In this document: positions 16,721 to 24,642 of the stretch, piece after piece
How positions within the stretch are numbered: position 1 is the stretch's first letter
How the letters are laid out: every line of letters begins with the position of its first letter
Virus record (IMG/VR): IMGVR_UViG_3300044712_001570
Coordinates: 24,122-88,121 of that record
DNA: 64,000 nt
DNA from: a virus
Strand: one strand, 5' to 3'
Program-made: the position numbers and the translations under genes
The notes under the pieces: model-generated
Database searches by the model: none
What the model saw: only the letters and a program-made list of their open reading frames with translations
What the model was told of the DNA's origin: nothing

Positions 16721-16834
16721 ATGTACAGAATGTTGAAAGCATTGCACGCTATAATGTATAAACCAACAATAAGTTGGTATACCGTTATAGTGGTATGCGT
16801 AGTTCATGAGTTCATATCATTATATAAAACATAG
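16721..16834 (+). CDS. Possible 37-aa membrane peptide
   Basis: ATG 16721 follows GGAAGGA with about eight bases of spacing. The 37-aa product has a short basic N-terminus and a hydrophobic stretch of about 20 residues (Thr/Val/Ile/Cys, residues 16-34), consistent with one membrane span. Nothing is recognised. It lies in the only long gap of the window, between a hairpin and a tRNA-like RNA. Small size limits confidence. Confidence 0.4.
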   Translation: MYRMLKALHAIMYKPTISWYTVIVVCVVHEFISLYKT

Positions 16835-16860
16835 GTAGTTGGCCGGTGAGAGCCGGCTTA

Positions 16861-16986
16861 GGAGTGGCTTGGTGCACAGATAGTTTGGCTAGCATGAACA
16901 TGACATGGATTCCCCACACGCCCTTCCCCACCCGTGTGGCCTAGCTAAACATCTGATAGAGGGTTCGATTCCTTCTCACTCCACGA
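16861..16986 (+). ncRNA. tRNA-like RNA with one long helix instead of D and anticodon arms
   Basis: GGAGTGG (16861-16867) pairs with TCACTCC (16976-16982) as a 7-bp acceptor stem with A 16983 as discriminator. GAGGG-TTCGATT-CCTTC (16959-16975) is a proper T arm with a consensus T loop. After a 9-base D-loop-like CTTGGTGCA, positions 16877-16892 pair with 16941-16955: 15 bp with a single bulged A. This helix encloses 48 bases with a second hairpin (CCACACG/CGTGTGG, 16914-16939). No cloverleaf D arm or anticodon arm can be drawn. The plan recalls the tRNA-like domain and P2 helix of tmRNA, in miniature. CCA is not encoded (ACGA follows). A GCCGG/CCGGC hairpin precedes it, and a perfect TATAAT at 16751 has no -35 at normal spacing. 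Confidence 0.6.
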
Positions 16987-16995
16987 GGTAAATAC

Positions 16996-17262
16996 ATGGG
17001 TAATCCACTCAAAAGATACGTAAAGGTTGAAGTCCTTGTTAGCGCATCTGGTAAGGGTAAGAAGTGCCACGAATCTTGCCCTTACCTAAACCGAATGATA
17101 GATGAGTTAGAAGGTACTCGTTCAAAGAGTTGTTTATTATTTGATTCACCTTTATCTATATCCGGTAATAATAGTGACATTATGCGTTGTCCAGAATGTG
17201 TACAAGAAGCAGTAATAATAGATGTTAATAGATTAAAAACAGAATCAAAGGAAAAGCCATGA
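16996..17262 (+). CDS. Small Cys-rich hypothetical protein
   Basis: This 88-aa protein is not recognised. Cys/His pairs (CHESC near 22-26, then RCPEC near 72-76) suggest a zinc-binding fold. GAGGT lies about seven bases before the ATG and touches the 3' end of the tRNA-like RNA. It overlaps the Mre11-like gene by ATGA. Confidence 0.65.
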   Translation: MGNPLKRYVKVEVLVSASGKGKKCHESCPYLNRMIDELEGTRSKSCLLFDSPLSISGNNSDIMRCPECVQEAVIIDVNRLKTESKEKP

Positions 17263-18392
17263 AGATTGCATTCTTTGGTGACGTTCACCTAGGCAACCAT
17301 AAAAGGGCAGGAGGAGAGATACTTGCGGGGCTCAATGCAAGGTGCCTGCAAAGCCTTCGAGCCTTTAGGAAAGCTATAACCCTATGTATTGACCAGGGTT
17401 GTAAGATAGCGGTTATTACAGGTGACCTATTCGATTATGATAGGCCAGAGGCTCAACTTATAACCAAGGTGCAAGAGATACTTGCTAGCATTCCACCTGA
17501 CTTCGTTATCTATTGTATGGTAGGTAACCACGACCAAAGAAGCGAGCTTATAGGGGACCATGCACTTGGTCCTATAAGTGGGTTAGTACAGGTTATAGAT
17601 CAACCCTATTCAACCTTGATCACAGTTGATACTGTTAATGGTAAACCATTTAATGCAGTATTAGATATTATACCTTTTACATCTAAGCCTGCTATAGATG
17701 CTTTGCAGGAGTACCAAGTAGCAAGGAGTAAGTCTCCTTACCCTGCTAACCTCCCTAGGGTACTTGCAATGCACTTTGGTTTACAAACGAAAGATATAAC
17801 ACCACCTTGGCTATTAGATGCAAAGGATGGTGTTAATGTAGAACGAGTACTTCTACCAATGTGTCAGAAGTATAACATAGCAGCAGTCTTTGCTGGTCAT
17901 TACCATTCAGGGGGTCAGCATACTATTCCTGATAGTTTACCTATAGCTACTCAATGTGGTGCTTTGGTACCAACCGGATGGGACAACCCAGGTGCAGGCT
18001 ATGGTAATGTATGGATACTGGATATACAAGGGGAAGGTATAGATGCAACTCTCCATAGAGTACCAGGTCCTAGGTTTCTATCTGATATGGATGATGTTAG
18101 GTTATGTAATGAGGATGATAATATCTATCTATCAGTTATAGGTGAGAACCAAGATAGTATTCGAGATATGGTTAGTACTGGTAAACTAGCTTATGGTGAA
18201 GTTCTACCAGCGGTATCTAAGACTAAGCTACAGGATGGTCTTAATAAGACTAAAGGTCTTGTTACTATTGATATAGCCATAAAAGACTTTATCGAACGAT
18301 GGTATGGCGATACCACCACTCTTCCACCAGGAATAACCAAGGAAGCTATAACCAGTAGGGTACGTAAATACCTAGCAGGAGCACAGTCATGA
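17259..18392 (+). CDS. Mre11/SbcD-type nuclease subunit (T4 gp47-like)
   Basis: This 377-aa calcineurin-like phosphoesterase has all metal-site motifs: GDVHLG (residues 7-12), ITGDLFDYD (about 55), VGNHDQ (about 88) and AGHYHSGG (about 213). Together with the Rad50-like subunit encoded next (ATGA overlap), it would form the nuclease that processes double-strand ends for recombination-dependent replication. The start overlaps the previous stop behind AAAGGA. Confidence 0.92.
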   Translation: MKIAFFGDVHLGNHKRAGGEILAGLNARCLQSLRAFRKAITLCIDQGCKIAVITGDLFDYDRPEAQLITKVQEILASIPPDFVIYCMVGNHDQRSELIGDHALGPISGLVQVIDQPYSTLITVDTVNGKPFNAVLDIIPFTSKPAIDALQEYQVARSKSPYPANLPRVLAMHFGLQTKDITPPWLLDAKDGVNVERVLLPMCQKYNIAAVFAGHYHSGGQHTIPDSLPIATQCGALVPTGWDNPGAGYGNVWILDIQGEGIDATLHRVPGPRFLSDMDDVRLCNEDDNIYLSVIGENQDSIRDMVSTGKLAYGEVLPAVSKTKLQDGLNKTKGLVTIDIAIKDFIERWYGDTTTLPPGITKEAITSRVRKYLAGAQS

Positions 18393-20050
18393 TAACTGTA
18401 TCGAAGGTGGTCATTGAGAAGTTTATGAATCATAAGAAGACCACTCTTACCTTTCCATCAACAGGTCTAATAGTAATAACAGGGCCTAATGGAGCAGGAA
18501 AGAGTTCCTGCCTGGAAGCTATATCCTTTTGCTTATGGGGAAAGACCCTACGGGGTACAGACCCATGGCCTAGTGATGATGGTGGAAGAATATTGGTACA
18601 GTTAGCTAATGGTATGTGGGTAGAGAGAAACCAGACTAAAAGCATTAAGGGTAGGGTGCTCTTTGCAGGAGGAAGAAACGAAGACCCTATATCCTTTGCT
18701 ACTATGACTAAGGCTCAAGAAACCCTTGATTCAAAGCTATGTAGTTTTGATTGCTGGAGTAAGTCCAGTATCTTTTCCTCTGCAGATGCAGCTACCTATT
18801 CCGATGCTACTGACATGGAGCGAAAGCTTCTCCTGGAGGGTATCATAGGTTTGGATGGTTGCTCCAATGCCCATGAGTTATGTAAGGCAGACCTTAAGAG
18901 TACCAGGCCTCAACTCATGTCTGCCGATAGTAGGGTTGCATTGGTGCAATCTAAGATTGACCTAGCTAATCAACAAGTTAGGGCAGCAAGTACTAGATTA
19001 GAGGAATGTTCGAGAAGTGCACCACAATCTGCAACATTGGAAGCTACTAAGGCCAAACTTGCAAAGCAACAGGAATCTATGCGCAAGTTAGAGCGACAGA
19101 TTGAACATGACACTAACGTTCATTCAGAGATGCAAGCTAGGGTATACAAGGCTCAGTTTCTAGTTAAGAACACTAAAGCTTCTTTAGATGCAGCAACCAA
19201 ACAACAGTGTGAAGCTTGTGGGCAAACCATAGTAACCGATAGTACTAAGATAAAGAACTTACAGGATGCACTTGCTGCTAGTACTTCAGAGCTTGAATCT
19301 CTTCTAGTATTAGAGCAGGAGATTAAAGGTGAGATACCCTATAACAAGGAGCTTCGTGCAGAACTAAAGGTATCGATCGATAAGCTATTGGTTGATTACT
19401 ATAAGCTTTCAGAGTTGGAAGCTGTTAGTTCAAGTGCGAAGGCAGAACACCAAGCTGCACTCGATAGGGCTAATATTCTTCTCTTAGAGAGTCAAGAGGC
19501 CTTAAAGATTGCTCAAGAGGATGTAGAGCGGGTAAAGGCAGAGATAGCCTTGATTGAGTGTGCGGAAAAGGTATTAGGGATAAAGGGGGTACGAGCTACA
19601 ATACTAAGCAATGCCCTGCCTGGTTTGGAGGAGGTAACCAATACATGGCTATCTCAGTTGAACCCAGGTGTAAGTGTTAGGCTAACTCCTACTGAGAAGA
19701 ATGGAGTTATAGAGGCGGTACCATTAGATATTAATGGTGTTAATGGTAAAGGCTATAAGAGCACATCCGGCGGTGAAAGGAGAAGGTTAGATGTAGCCTT
19801 AGTGCTAGGGCTAGCAGAGATGGCTAGTGGTGTAACTATTAGGGATACCAATAGCACTCTATTCTTCGATGAGGTTGCAGACTCCCTAGACAAGGACGGT
19901 CTCATAGCAACTGCTCGAATATTCCATGCATTAGCTACTACAAGGTGCGTTGTATTGATAACCCACAGGGAAGAGTTATTGGACCAGTTGCAACCTAAAG
20001 AGCACTGGAAAGTTATGAACGGCTCTGTAACAGTTGAAAGGAAGTGGTAA
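18389..20050 (+). CDS. Rad50/SbcC-type ATPase subunit (T4 gp46-like)
   Basis: This is a 553-aa SMC-like ATPase. It has Walker A GPNGAGKSS (about 32-40), a coiled coil with zinc-hook CEACG near 275, signature TSGGERRR near 455 and Walker B LFFDEVADSLD near 492. The coiled coil is short compared with bacterial SbcC, as usual in phages. It partners with the Mre11-like protein upstream. AGGAG lies six bases before the ATG. The last codons lie in a 17-bp sequence repeated 572 bases downstream. Confidence 0.92.
   Translation: MITVSKVVIEKFMNHKKTTLTFPSTGLIVITGPNGAGKSSCLEAISFCLWGKTLRGTDPWPSDDGGRILVQLANGMWVERNQTKSIKGRVLFAGGRNEDPISFATMTKAQETLDSKLCSFDCWSKSSIFSSADAATYSDATDMERKLLLEGIIGLDGCSNAHELCKADLKSTRPQLMSADSRVALVQSKIDLANQQVRAASTRLEECSRSAPQSATLEATKAKLAKQQESMRKLERQIEHDTNVHSEMQARVYKAQFLVKNTKASLDAATKQQCEACGQTIVTDSTKIKNLQDALAASTSELESLLVLEQEIKGEIPYNKELRAELKVSIDKLLVDYYKLSELEAVSSSAKAEHQAALDRANILLLESQEALKIAQEDVERVKAEIALIECAEKVLGIKGVRATILSNALPGLEEVTNTWLSQLNPGVSVRLTPTEKNGVIEAVPLDINGVNGKGYKSTSGGERRRLDVALVLGLAEMASGVTIRDTNSTLFFDEVADSLDKDGLIATARIFHALATTRCVVLITHREELLDQLQPKEHWKVMNGSVTVERKW
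20034..20050 (+). repeat. 17-bp direct repeat, copy 1
   Basis: TTGAAAGGAAGTGGTAA forms the end of the Rad50-like gene and also supplies the ribosome binding site of the next gene. An identical copy lies at 20606-20622. Confidence 0.9.
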
Positions 20051-20052
20051 CC

Positions 20053-20583
20053 ATGTTATCCGATATTTTATTGTATGTAGTTGTATTTGGATTAATTATT
20101 GTTGCGTATATATCAGGGAGGAGCTGTGTACGCCCTATAAAGGATGGTTTTGATAAAAGCCATCTATATCAACACGCCAAAGCTGAACTAAAAGACTATA
20201 GTATTGAGTCTAATAACGAGGTGCTTGAGCTTTTGAGGGTATTTTATAACCAAGGCCATTCTGGTTGTTCTGCGTCATTTGTAACGGAACAGTTTTATAA
20301 ACTCGCAAAATTCCAGCCGTTGCGCCCATTAACTGGTGAAGATAGTGAATGGATTGATGTAACTCCTGACCATTTTCAAAATAATCGATGCAGTGGTGTG
20401 TTTAAAAATAAAAAGACAGGCATTGCGTACTTTTTAGATGGTAGGGTGTTCAAAGATAAAACAGGAGCATCCTATACTTGCTCTGCATCGAAAACCCCAA
20501 TTACATTCCCATGTTATCCAAAAACTGAGTATATGGATCGCGAGGCAACAGAAGAGGAAAGAATCGAAGGTTGTAAGCTATAA
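20053..20583 (+). CDS. Membrane-anchored hypothetical protein, 176 aa
   Basis: I start at ATG 20053 (GTG 20044 in frame is less likely). One N-terminal membrane span (about 3-23) is followed by a soluble domain of about 150 aa with Cys residues and a GIAYFLDGRVFKDKTG strand-rich piece. No family is recognised. The gene is bracketed by the 17-bp repeats and looks like an insertion between the Rad50-like gene and the next one. Confidence 0.65.
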   Translation: MLSDILLYVVVFGLIIVAYISGRSCVRPIKDGFDKSHLYQHAKAELKDYSIESNNEVLELLRVFYNQGHSGCSASFVTEQFYKLAKFQPLRPLTGEDSEWIDVTPDHFQNNRCSGVFKNKKTGIAYFLDGRVFKDKTGASYTCSASKTPITFPCYPKTEYMDREATEEERIEGCKL

Positions 20584-20605
20584 ACACCCTAGTTAGTCAT
20601 AGCTA

Positions 20606-20622
20606 TTGAAAGGAAGTGGTAA
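20606..20622 (+). repeat. 17-bp direct repeat, copy 2
   Basis: Identical to 20034-20050. Here it is non-coding and provides AAAGGAAG for the ATG at 20624. Confidence 0.9.
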
Positions 20623-20623
20623 G

Positions 20624-21499
20624 ATGATACCCATTTATATACAAGTGATTGCTTTTATTATCTATGGTATTCTATGGTACTCAATAGGGTTTACTAATGG
20701 TAACCGGGTTCTTCGTATGCTTGAGAGAAAAGCTAATTCAAGCGGGTATACTTCGTTTACCGAATACATTACTGATAACCTAGTTAAAGCTAAGTATCCA
20801 GGCCTACATTATGTAGCTAAGACATTGCTAGGTATTGATGTAGATATGGAGGGCTTTAGGAAAGAAATAGCTAAAGAGAGGGAAAGAGTAAGAGAGTTTT
20901 CTAAACTAAATAAAGAGTACCTTGAAAAGATATCTAAGCTTGAAGAGGAGGTATGTAATCTTCAGCAGAAGCCACCACAACCAAAGAAGGACACATTAGA
21001 TATTCAGCACCTATACGGGTTCTACTTAATAGGTGTAAACCATTTAGAACTTAAAGGTGATAGCAATAGAGGGGATAGTTCTAGTACATGTGAAAGGCCT
21101 AGCATAACCCTCAATGAGTTGATTGCATATACATGGGGCAATAAGTTATCAAAACCTAATACAATGATGTCCTATACAGACTTTGAAGAGGAGATGAAAA
21201 AGGAGCTGCATAGTGTCTATTATAAAGACGAGGACACACCACCTGTAATATTACCAACATATATCATACGTATCCACGATAAAGATGGGTATACAAATGG
21301 TTATGTAGGTAGTAATACCAATATATGCTTTGATAGATTGAATGCAGCTACATTCCAAAGCATTCTATTAGCTGAGAATCATCTTAATAAATTTAAAACT
21401 ACCTACCCACAGTTCAATCCAGTTCTGTGTACAATAGATAAGGATGATAAGATTACTCCCATCGAGGCAAACGATAACGTATCGCAACCCGGTCTCTAA
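20624..21499 (+). CDS. Membrane-anchored coiled-coil hypothetical protein
   Basis: The start is ATG 20624 behind AAAGGAAG (an in-frame TTG 20606 lies inside the repeat). The 291-aa protein has one N-terminal membrane span (about 3-23), a charged coiled coil (about 80-120) and a C-terminal domain with VGSNTNICFDRL. No family is recognised. It is the last plus-strand gene, and its 3' 47 bases overlap the last minus-strand gene tail to tail. Confidence 0.7.
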   Translation: MIPIYIQVIAFIIYGILWYSIGFTNGNRVLRMLERKANSSGYTSFTEYITDNLVKAKYPGLHYVAKTLLGIDVDMEGFRKEIAKERERVREFSKLNKEYLEKISKLEEEVCNLQQKPPQPKKDTLDIQHLYGFYLIGVNHLELKGDSNRGDSSSTCERPSITLNELIAYTWGNKLSKPNTMMSYTDFEEEMKKELHSVYYKDEDTPPVILPTYIIRIHDKDGYTNGYVGSNTNICFDRLNAATFQSILLAENHLNKFKTTYPQFNPVLCTIDKDDKITPIEANDNVSQPGL

Positions 21500-21743
21500 C
21501 TCCCTTTGCAAATCCTAATAGCCCTAGCTTCCTAAGCTGACTAAAGAAGTTTCGCTTAGTACAAGCTAGGGCTTTTGCTACTCCCTCATGGGTCACATAC
21601 TTAGCATACCATTCCACTATATTAGCTTTAAGAACCTCTATCCCCCTAGCCTTAGCCACTTCGGCTAGCCACCCGGAGGCTTTCCTGCCCTTATAAACGC
21701 AGGGGCGAGGGGGGCTGGTGAATAGAGGGCGAAAGGTAATCAT
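21453..21743 (-). CDS. Small HTH-like hypothetical protein
   Basis: This 96-aa protein has a basic N-terminus and a helix-turn-helix-like C-terminal half (about 52-80, THEGVAKALACTKRNFFSQ), suggesting DNA binding. No family is assigned. It starts by ATGA overlap with the gene upstream and overlaps the last plus-strand gene by 47 bases at its 3' end. Confidence 0.6.
   Translation of the reverse strand: MITFRPLFTSPPRPCVYKGRKASGWLAEVAKARGIEVLKANIVEWYAKYVTHEGVAKALACTKRNFFSQLRKLGLLGFAKGVRDRVAIRYRLPRWE
21520..21576 (+). terminator. Terminator of the plus-strand operon, inside the opposing gene
   Basis: AGCCCTAGCTT (21520-21530) pairs perfectly with AAGCTAGGGCT (21563-21573). An inner CTAAGC/GCTTAG pair (21532-21537/21554-21559) extends the stem, and TTTT follows at 21573-21576. 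It lies 20 bases after the last plus-strand stop but within coding sequence of the opposing gene. Confidence 0.5.
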
Positions 21744-22060
21744 TGTGTTTTATTCGGGTCCTGGGGTTCCTCCTTGGGTAAATAAACCGCCAAGGCGGGA
21801 ACCTTCCGGAGGTGAATAAAGACCGCTCGCATAAGCCTTATAAATAGGGCAAGCCTTGGCTTTTCCTTCTGCAGCTTGGACCATTCTGCTGGAGTCCTTT
21901 GCCACATGACCCAGTTGAATAAAGCCCCTACTAATGGGATGACTATAAAGATAACCGTTAGGGGGTTATTAGCAGCCCATAGTTGCATAGCAATAATCCA
22001 TTTATCCATAGGTAGTATCTCCTGGTCTATCGTAAAGCTTAAAACAATCCAGTTATCCAT
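21740..22060 (-). CDS. Small single-span membrane protein, possibly holin-like
   Basis: This is a 106-aa protein with one clear membrane span (NPLTVIFIVIPLVGALFNWV, about 31-50) and a basic C-terminal half. ATG 22060 overlaps the previous stop by eight bases and follows AGGTG. A second in-frame ATG at 22009 follows AGGAG nine bases upstream and would give an 89-aa form. Both N-termini read MD(N/K)WI. Size, single span and two starts are reminiscent of holins, but the known lysis genes are 39 kb away, so this is tentative. Confidence 0.6.
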   Translation of the reverse strand: MDNWIVLSFTIDQEILPMDKWIIAMQLWAANNPLTVIFIVIPLVGALFNWVMWQRTPAEWSKLQKEKPRLALFIRLMRAVFIHLRKVPALAVYLPKEEPQDPNKTQ

Positions 22061-22247
22061 TTGCTACACACCTAGCATGAGACTTTGCATAGTTCTGCAC
22101 ATGCCTTCGCCATAAGCCAGACTCGCAGAACGCAAAGTGTGTTTGACCACAATGGGTGCACTTTAGAAGAATCTTTATGGGATGACTACCCTCTGGTGTA
22201 CCTACAACATGCTTAGCCCATGGAGGGCTATAGTCATTTGGTCCCAT
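22053..22247 (-). CDS. Small zinc-finger-like protein
   Basis: This 64-aa peptide has CTHCGQTH...C..... H..C spacing (about 30-60), as in a small zinc finger. It overlaps its downstream neighbour by eight bases and its upstream neighbour by 14 bases, so it is in the same operon. Function unknown. Confidence 0.6.
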   Translation of the reverse strand: MGPNDYSPPWAKHVVGTPEGSHPIKILLKCTHCGQTHFAFCESGLWRRHVQNYAKSHARCVANG

Positions 22248-22425
22248 TGGCTTTCATCTCCATAAGTTCCTTTTCAAGCCTTTGCACTTGTTGGGATAGT
22301 GCAGCCTTCTCTTGCACTAAGACTTCCATCTCAGATAGAAGAGATGCTACTTGGGAGGACATTAGTTCATGTACTGCACCAATAGCATTGGTTGCAGATG
22401 CAACTAGATTCTTTACGTTTTTCAT
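22234..22425 (-). CDS. Small coiled-coil protein
   Basis: This 63-aa protein is a single amphipathic helix with regular Leu/Met/Val heptads (about 20-57), probably an oligomerising coiled coil. Its start overlaps the upstream stop (ATGA). No function can be assigned. Confidence 0.6.
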   Translation of the reverse strand: MKNVKNLVASATNAIGAVHELMSSQVASLLSEMEVLVQEKAALSQQVQRLEKELMEMKANGTK

Positions 22426-22865
22426 CGGATAACCTGTGGGTGGTGCTTTCCGTTATGTAATGCAACCAAGAGATAATCCTTGGTTTCTCTTGTTGATCTA
22501 ATATCCCTAGGGTCTACACCTCGTATTCGAGTAGGTGGAGCAGGAGGCTCTGGAGTAATAACATTCACATCATCCATATGGGTATCCCTCCACCCATCCA
22601 TTACCCTATCGGCATAAACATCAGGTGCTATTGAAGGAGCTTCAAAACATCTTTCGGATGCTTCATAGCCTCTTGTATATCCACTTCGATAGCATTCGTT
22701 TGCAAATGAAATAGCCATAGCCTCCCATTCGTCTGCAGAGGCATTCGGATGGGAGGCTCTAAACAACTGGATTATCTTGGCTAATCTAGGGGGTGGTTGT
22801 GGTCCTTCATACCAAACACCAAACAACCACTCTATCCACTTCCGCAAGTGTTTTATGAGTGCCAT
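22422..22865 (-). CDS. Hypothetical protein, 147 aa
   Basis: This is not recognised. It is an alpha-helical N-terminal domain with many Trp/Glu (about 1-80) followed by a Pro-rich segment and a short C-terminal piece (RETKDYLLVALHNGKHHP). It starts eight bases after the end of the large tail protein gene with a weak GGTGA in front. It may be an accessory of the tail/baseplate operon. Confidence 0.65.
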   Translation of the reverse strand: MALIKHLRKWIEWLFGVWYEGPQPPPRLAKIIQLFRASHPNASADEWEAMAISFANECYRSGYTRGYEASERCFEAPSIAPDVYADRVMDGWRDTHMDDVNVITPEPPAPPTRIRGVDPRDIRSTRETKDYLLVALHNGKHHPQVIR

Positions 22866-22872
22866 TCACCAA

Positions 22873-24630
22873 CTATACACCATAGCCAACGATGTATCCA
22901 TAGTTTCGGTAGGCTACTCCTGTGTAGTTAGCAGTCGATACCATCTTGCTCATAAAGATCTTGATTCGAGTAGAGCTAGTTCCGTAACCAGCTGCATCAG
23001 GAGACGGTTGCAGATAAACTCTAATGCGCTTCTCATAAATAGATGCAGGTGGGTCACCTAGGTATGGTGTTTGGCTTACGATGTAGGCTCTATCAATAAT
23101 AGAGTTTTCTGCCTGCACATCAACTTCGTTAGCTCCACCTAGCGTATCACTAACAGCTGCTACGTTTACTAATATATCAACATATTTAGCATTAGCAGGT
23201 ATTGCTGATGCCCCCGCAGTTGTAATATTAGTTCCGGAAGGTGTTAGGGTTGTTTCCCACTGGTACCAGGACGACGAATCAGTTGTCTCGGTAAATACGA
23301 GGGAATGCGCTATAGTTCCTCGCCATGGGAAGGATAGACCAGGTGAAACCCAACCTGCAGAAGCAGGTTCGATATGAGTACCTAATATATTGATAGGGCA
23401 ATAAGCTGCAGTACCTGAACTCGAATAGGTAAACTCTGCAACTTGAACACCTAACCATGGGGCATTACCAAACCCCATAGAAGCTTTGAGACTTGTAGTA
23501 GGAGTAATATAACCACTTCTCACAACACCTATTGCGGATTTAGCAGCCGTTGCAAAGACTCCATTAGGACCCTTTGGAAACCTGCCCGTTATAGCTGCTG
23601 TTGCATAGGTATCCGCAGCAACTACAGATTCCAGTGCCCTTGCATATCGAACGAATCTAGTAGGGAACTGGTATGGTATAAAGCAGCAAAGTACATTTAG
23701 ATGTCCTGCTGTTAGGTCTAATGCCCTACAGTTATTATTAGCACTTGCTATATCAACGTAGTCAATATCGGTACCAAAGCTTCCCTCAGATAAAGTTGGG
23801 AACATTAGCCCACCAAGCTCTACCCCGGAAACCTTAGCTTTCCAAACTCCATACTCCCTAGTCTCTGCTGCTCCCGATCGAACACCCCATACGTTGTTTT
23901 CGTTAGAATATTCGATATGTACCGAGCTAGCCGCTCCACCTTCATACGTTGGATTAGGTGCATCCGCAAAGTATCTAACATCGTAGAAGTCGCAGCTAGC
24001 GAAGTTAGTACTTGATGGGTATACAAGAATAACCGCTAGGGGAATCCAGTCAGGGTCGATGGTAGGAGCTACACCAACGGTACCAACTCGAATGCGCCAA
24101 TCAAATATAGCTTCACTTACCTTGGTAACCGGGTTGGGTACGAACTTTCGTGTGGTCTGGTTATAGATATCCCTACTGACACCTGTCTCGGTTGCAGTGT
24201 CTACCGGACGGCATTCAACTATATCCACCCGGGTATTACCACCACTATTAGGTGTAAATACCAACGTAGTTATATCTGTTAGCCCTGGAGTACTTGCAGA
24301 TATAATATCAGAATCATCTGTACTGCCAGTGGGTCCAGTCCAATAAAGAACTGTACCAGGGTCTACTAATAAGTAGCTTGGTGCATCTGGACGAACCATA
24401 AGACCACCAATAATGCGATGGTGACTAGGTGCAGACGCATGAACAGGGTCTGCACTCCATTCTGCATCGACACCAGGATAGGCACCATTAGAACCAATCT
24501 TTCTTCTTTGCCCTTGATGCTTCTGCGCAGTAGTTCTTGCCTTCGCAATAAAGGCTTGCATCCGCATAAAGTCATCGGAGACTAGCCGTTCGCGTGTATT
24601 GAATACTTCTCTCTTTTCGCCGTTTGCCAT
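22873..24630 (-). CDS. Virion protein, tail fibre/baseplate-associated candidate
   Basis: This 585-aa protein is strand-rich. Its helical N-terminus (about 10-45, MQAFIAKARTTAQKHQGQRR) resembles the part of tail appendage proteins that docks on the baseplate. The rest is Ser/Thr/Gly-rich beta structure. GGAG lies nine bases before the ATG. It follows the baseplate J-like genes, where fibres and their adaptors usually sit. The exact role is inferred from position and composition. Confidence 0.6.
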   Translation of the reverse strand: MANGEKREVFNTRERLVSDDFMRMQAFIAKARTTAQKHQGQRRKIGSNGAYPGVDAEWSADPVHASAPSHHRIIGGLMVRPDAPSYLLVDPGTVLYWTGPTGSTDDSDIISASTPGLTDITTLVFTPNSGGNTRVDIVECRPVDTATETGVSRDIYNQTTRKFVPNPVTKVSEAIFDWRIRVGTVGVAPTIDPDWIPLAVILVYPSSTNFASCDFYDVRYFADAPNPTYEGGAASSVHIEYSNENNVWGVRSGAAETREYGVWKAKVSGVELGGLMFPTLSEGSFGTDIDYVDIASANNNCRALDLTAGHLNVLCCFIPYQFPTRFVRYARALESVVAADTYATAAITGRFPKGPNGVFATAAKSAIGVVRSGYITPTTSLKASMGFGNAPWLGVQVAEFTYSSSGTAAYCPINILGTHIEPASAGWVSPGLSFPWRGTIAHSLVFTETTDSSSWYQWETTLTPSGTNITTAGASAIPANAKYVDILVNVAAVSDTLGGANEVDVQAENSIIDRAYIVSQTPYLGDPPASIYEKRIRVYLQPSPDAAGYGTSSTRIKIFMSKMVSTANYTGVAYRNYGYIVGYGV

Positions 24631-24642
24631 GTTCGTAGTCTC

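Noticed and set aside
16727-16756. Sigma-70 promoter with TTGAAA and TATAAT
   Set aside because: The spacing between the two boxes is 11 bases instead of 16-18, so only the -10-like box remains.
20044-20052. GTG 20044 as start of the membrane protein
   Set aside because: It lies inside the Rad50-like coding end and leaves little spacing for the ribosome site; ATG 20053 is better.
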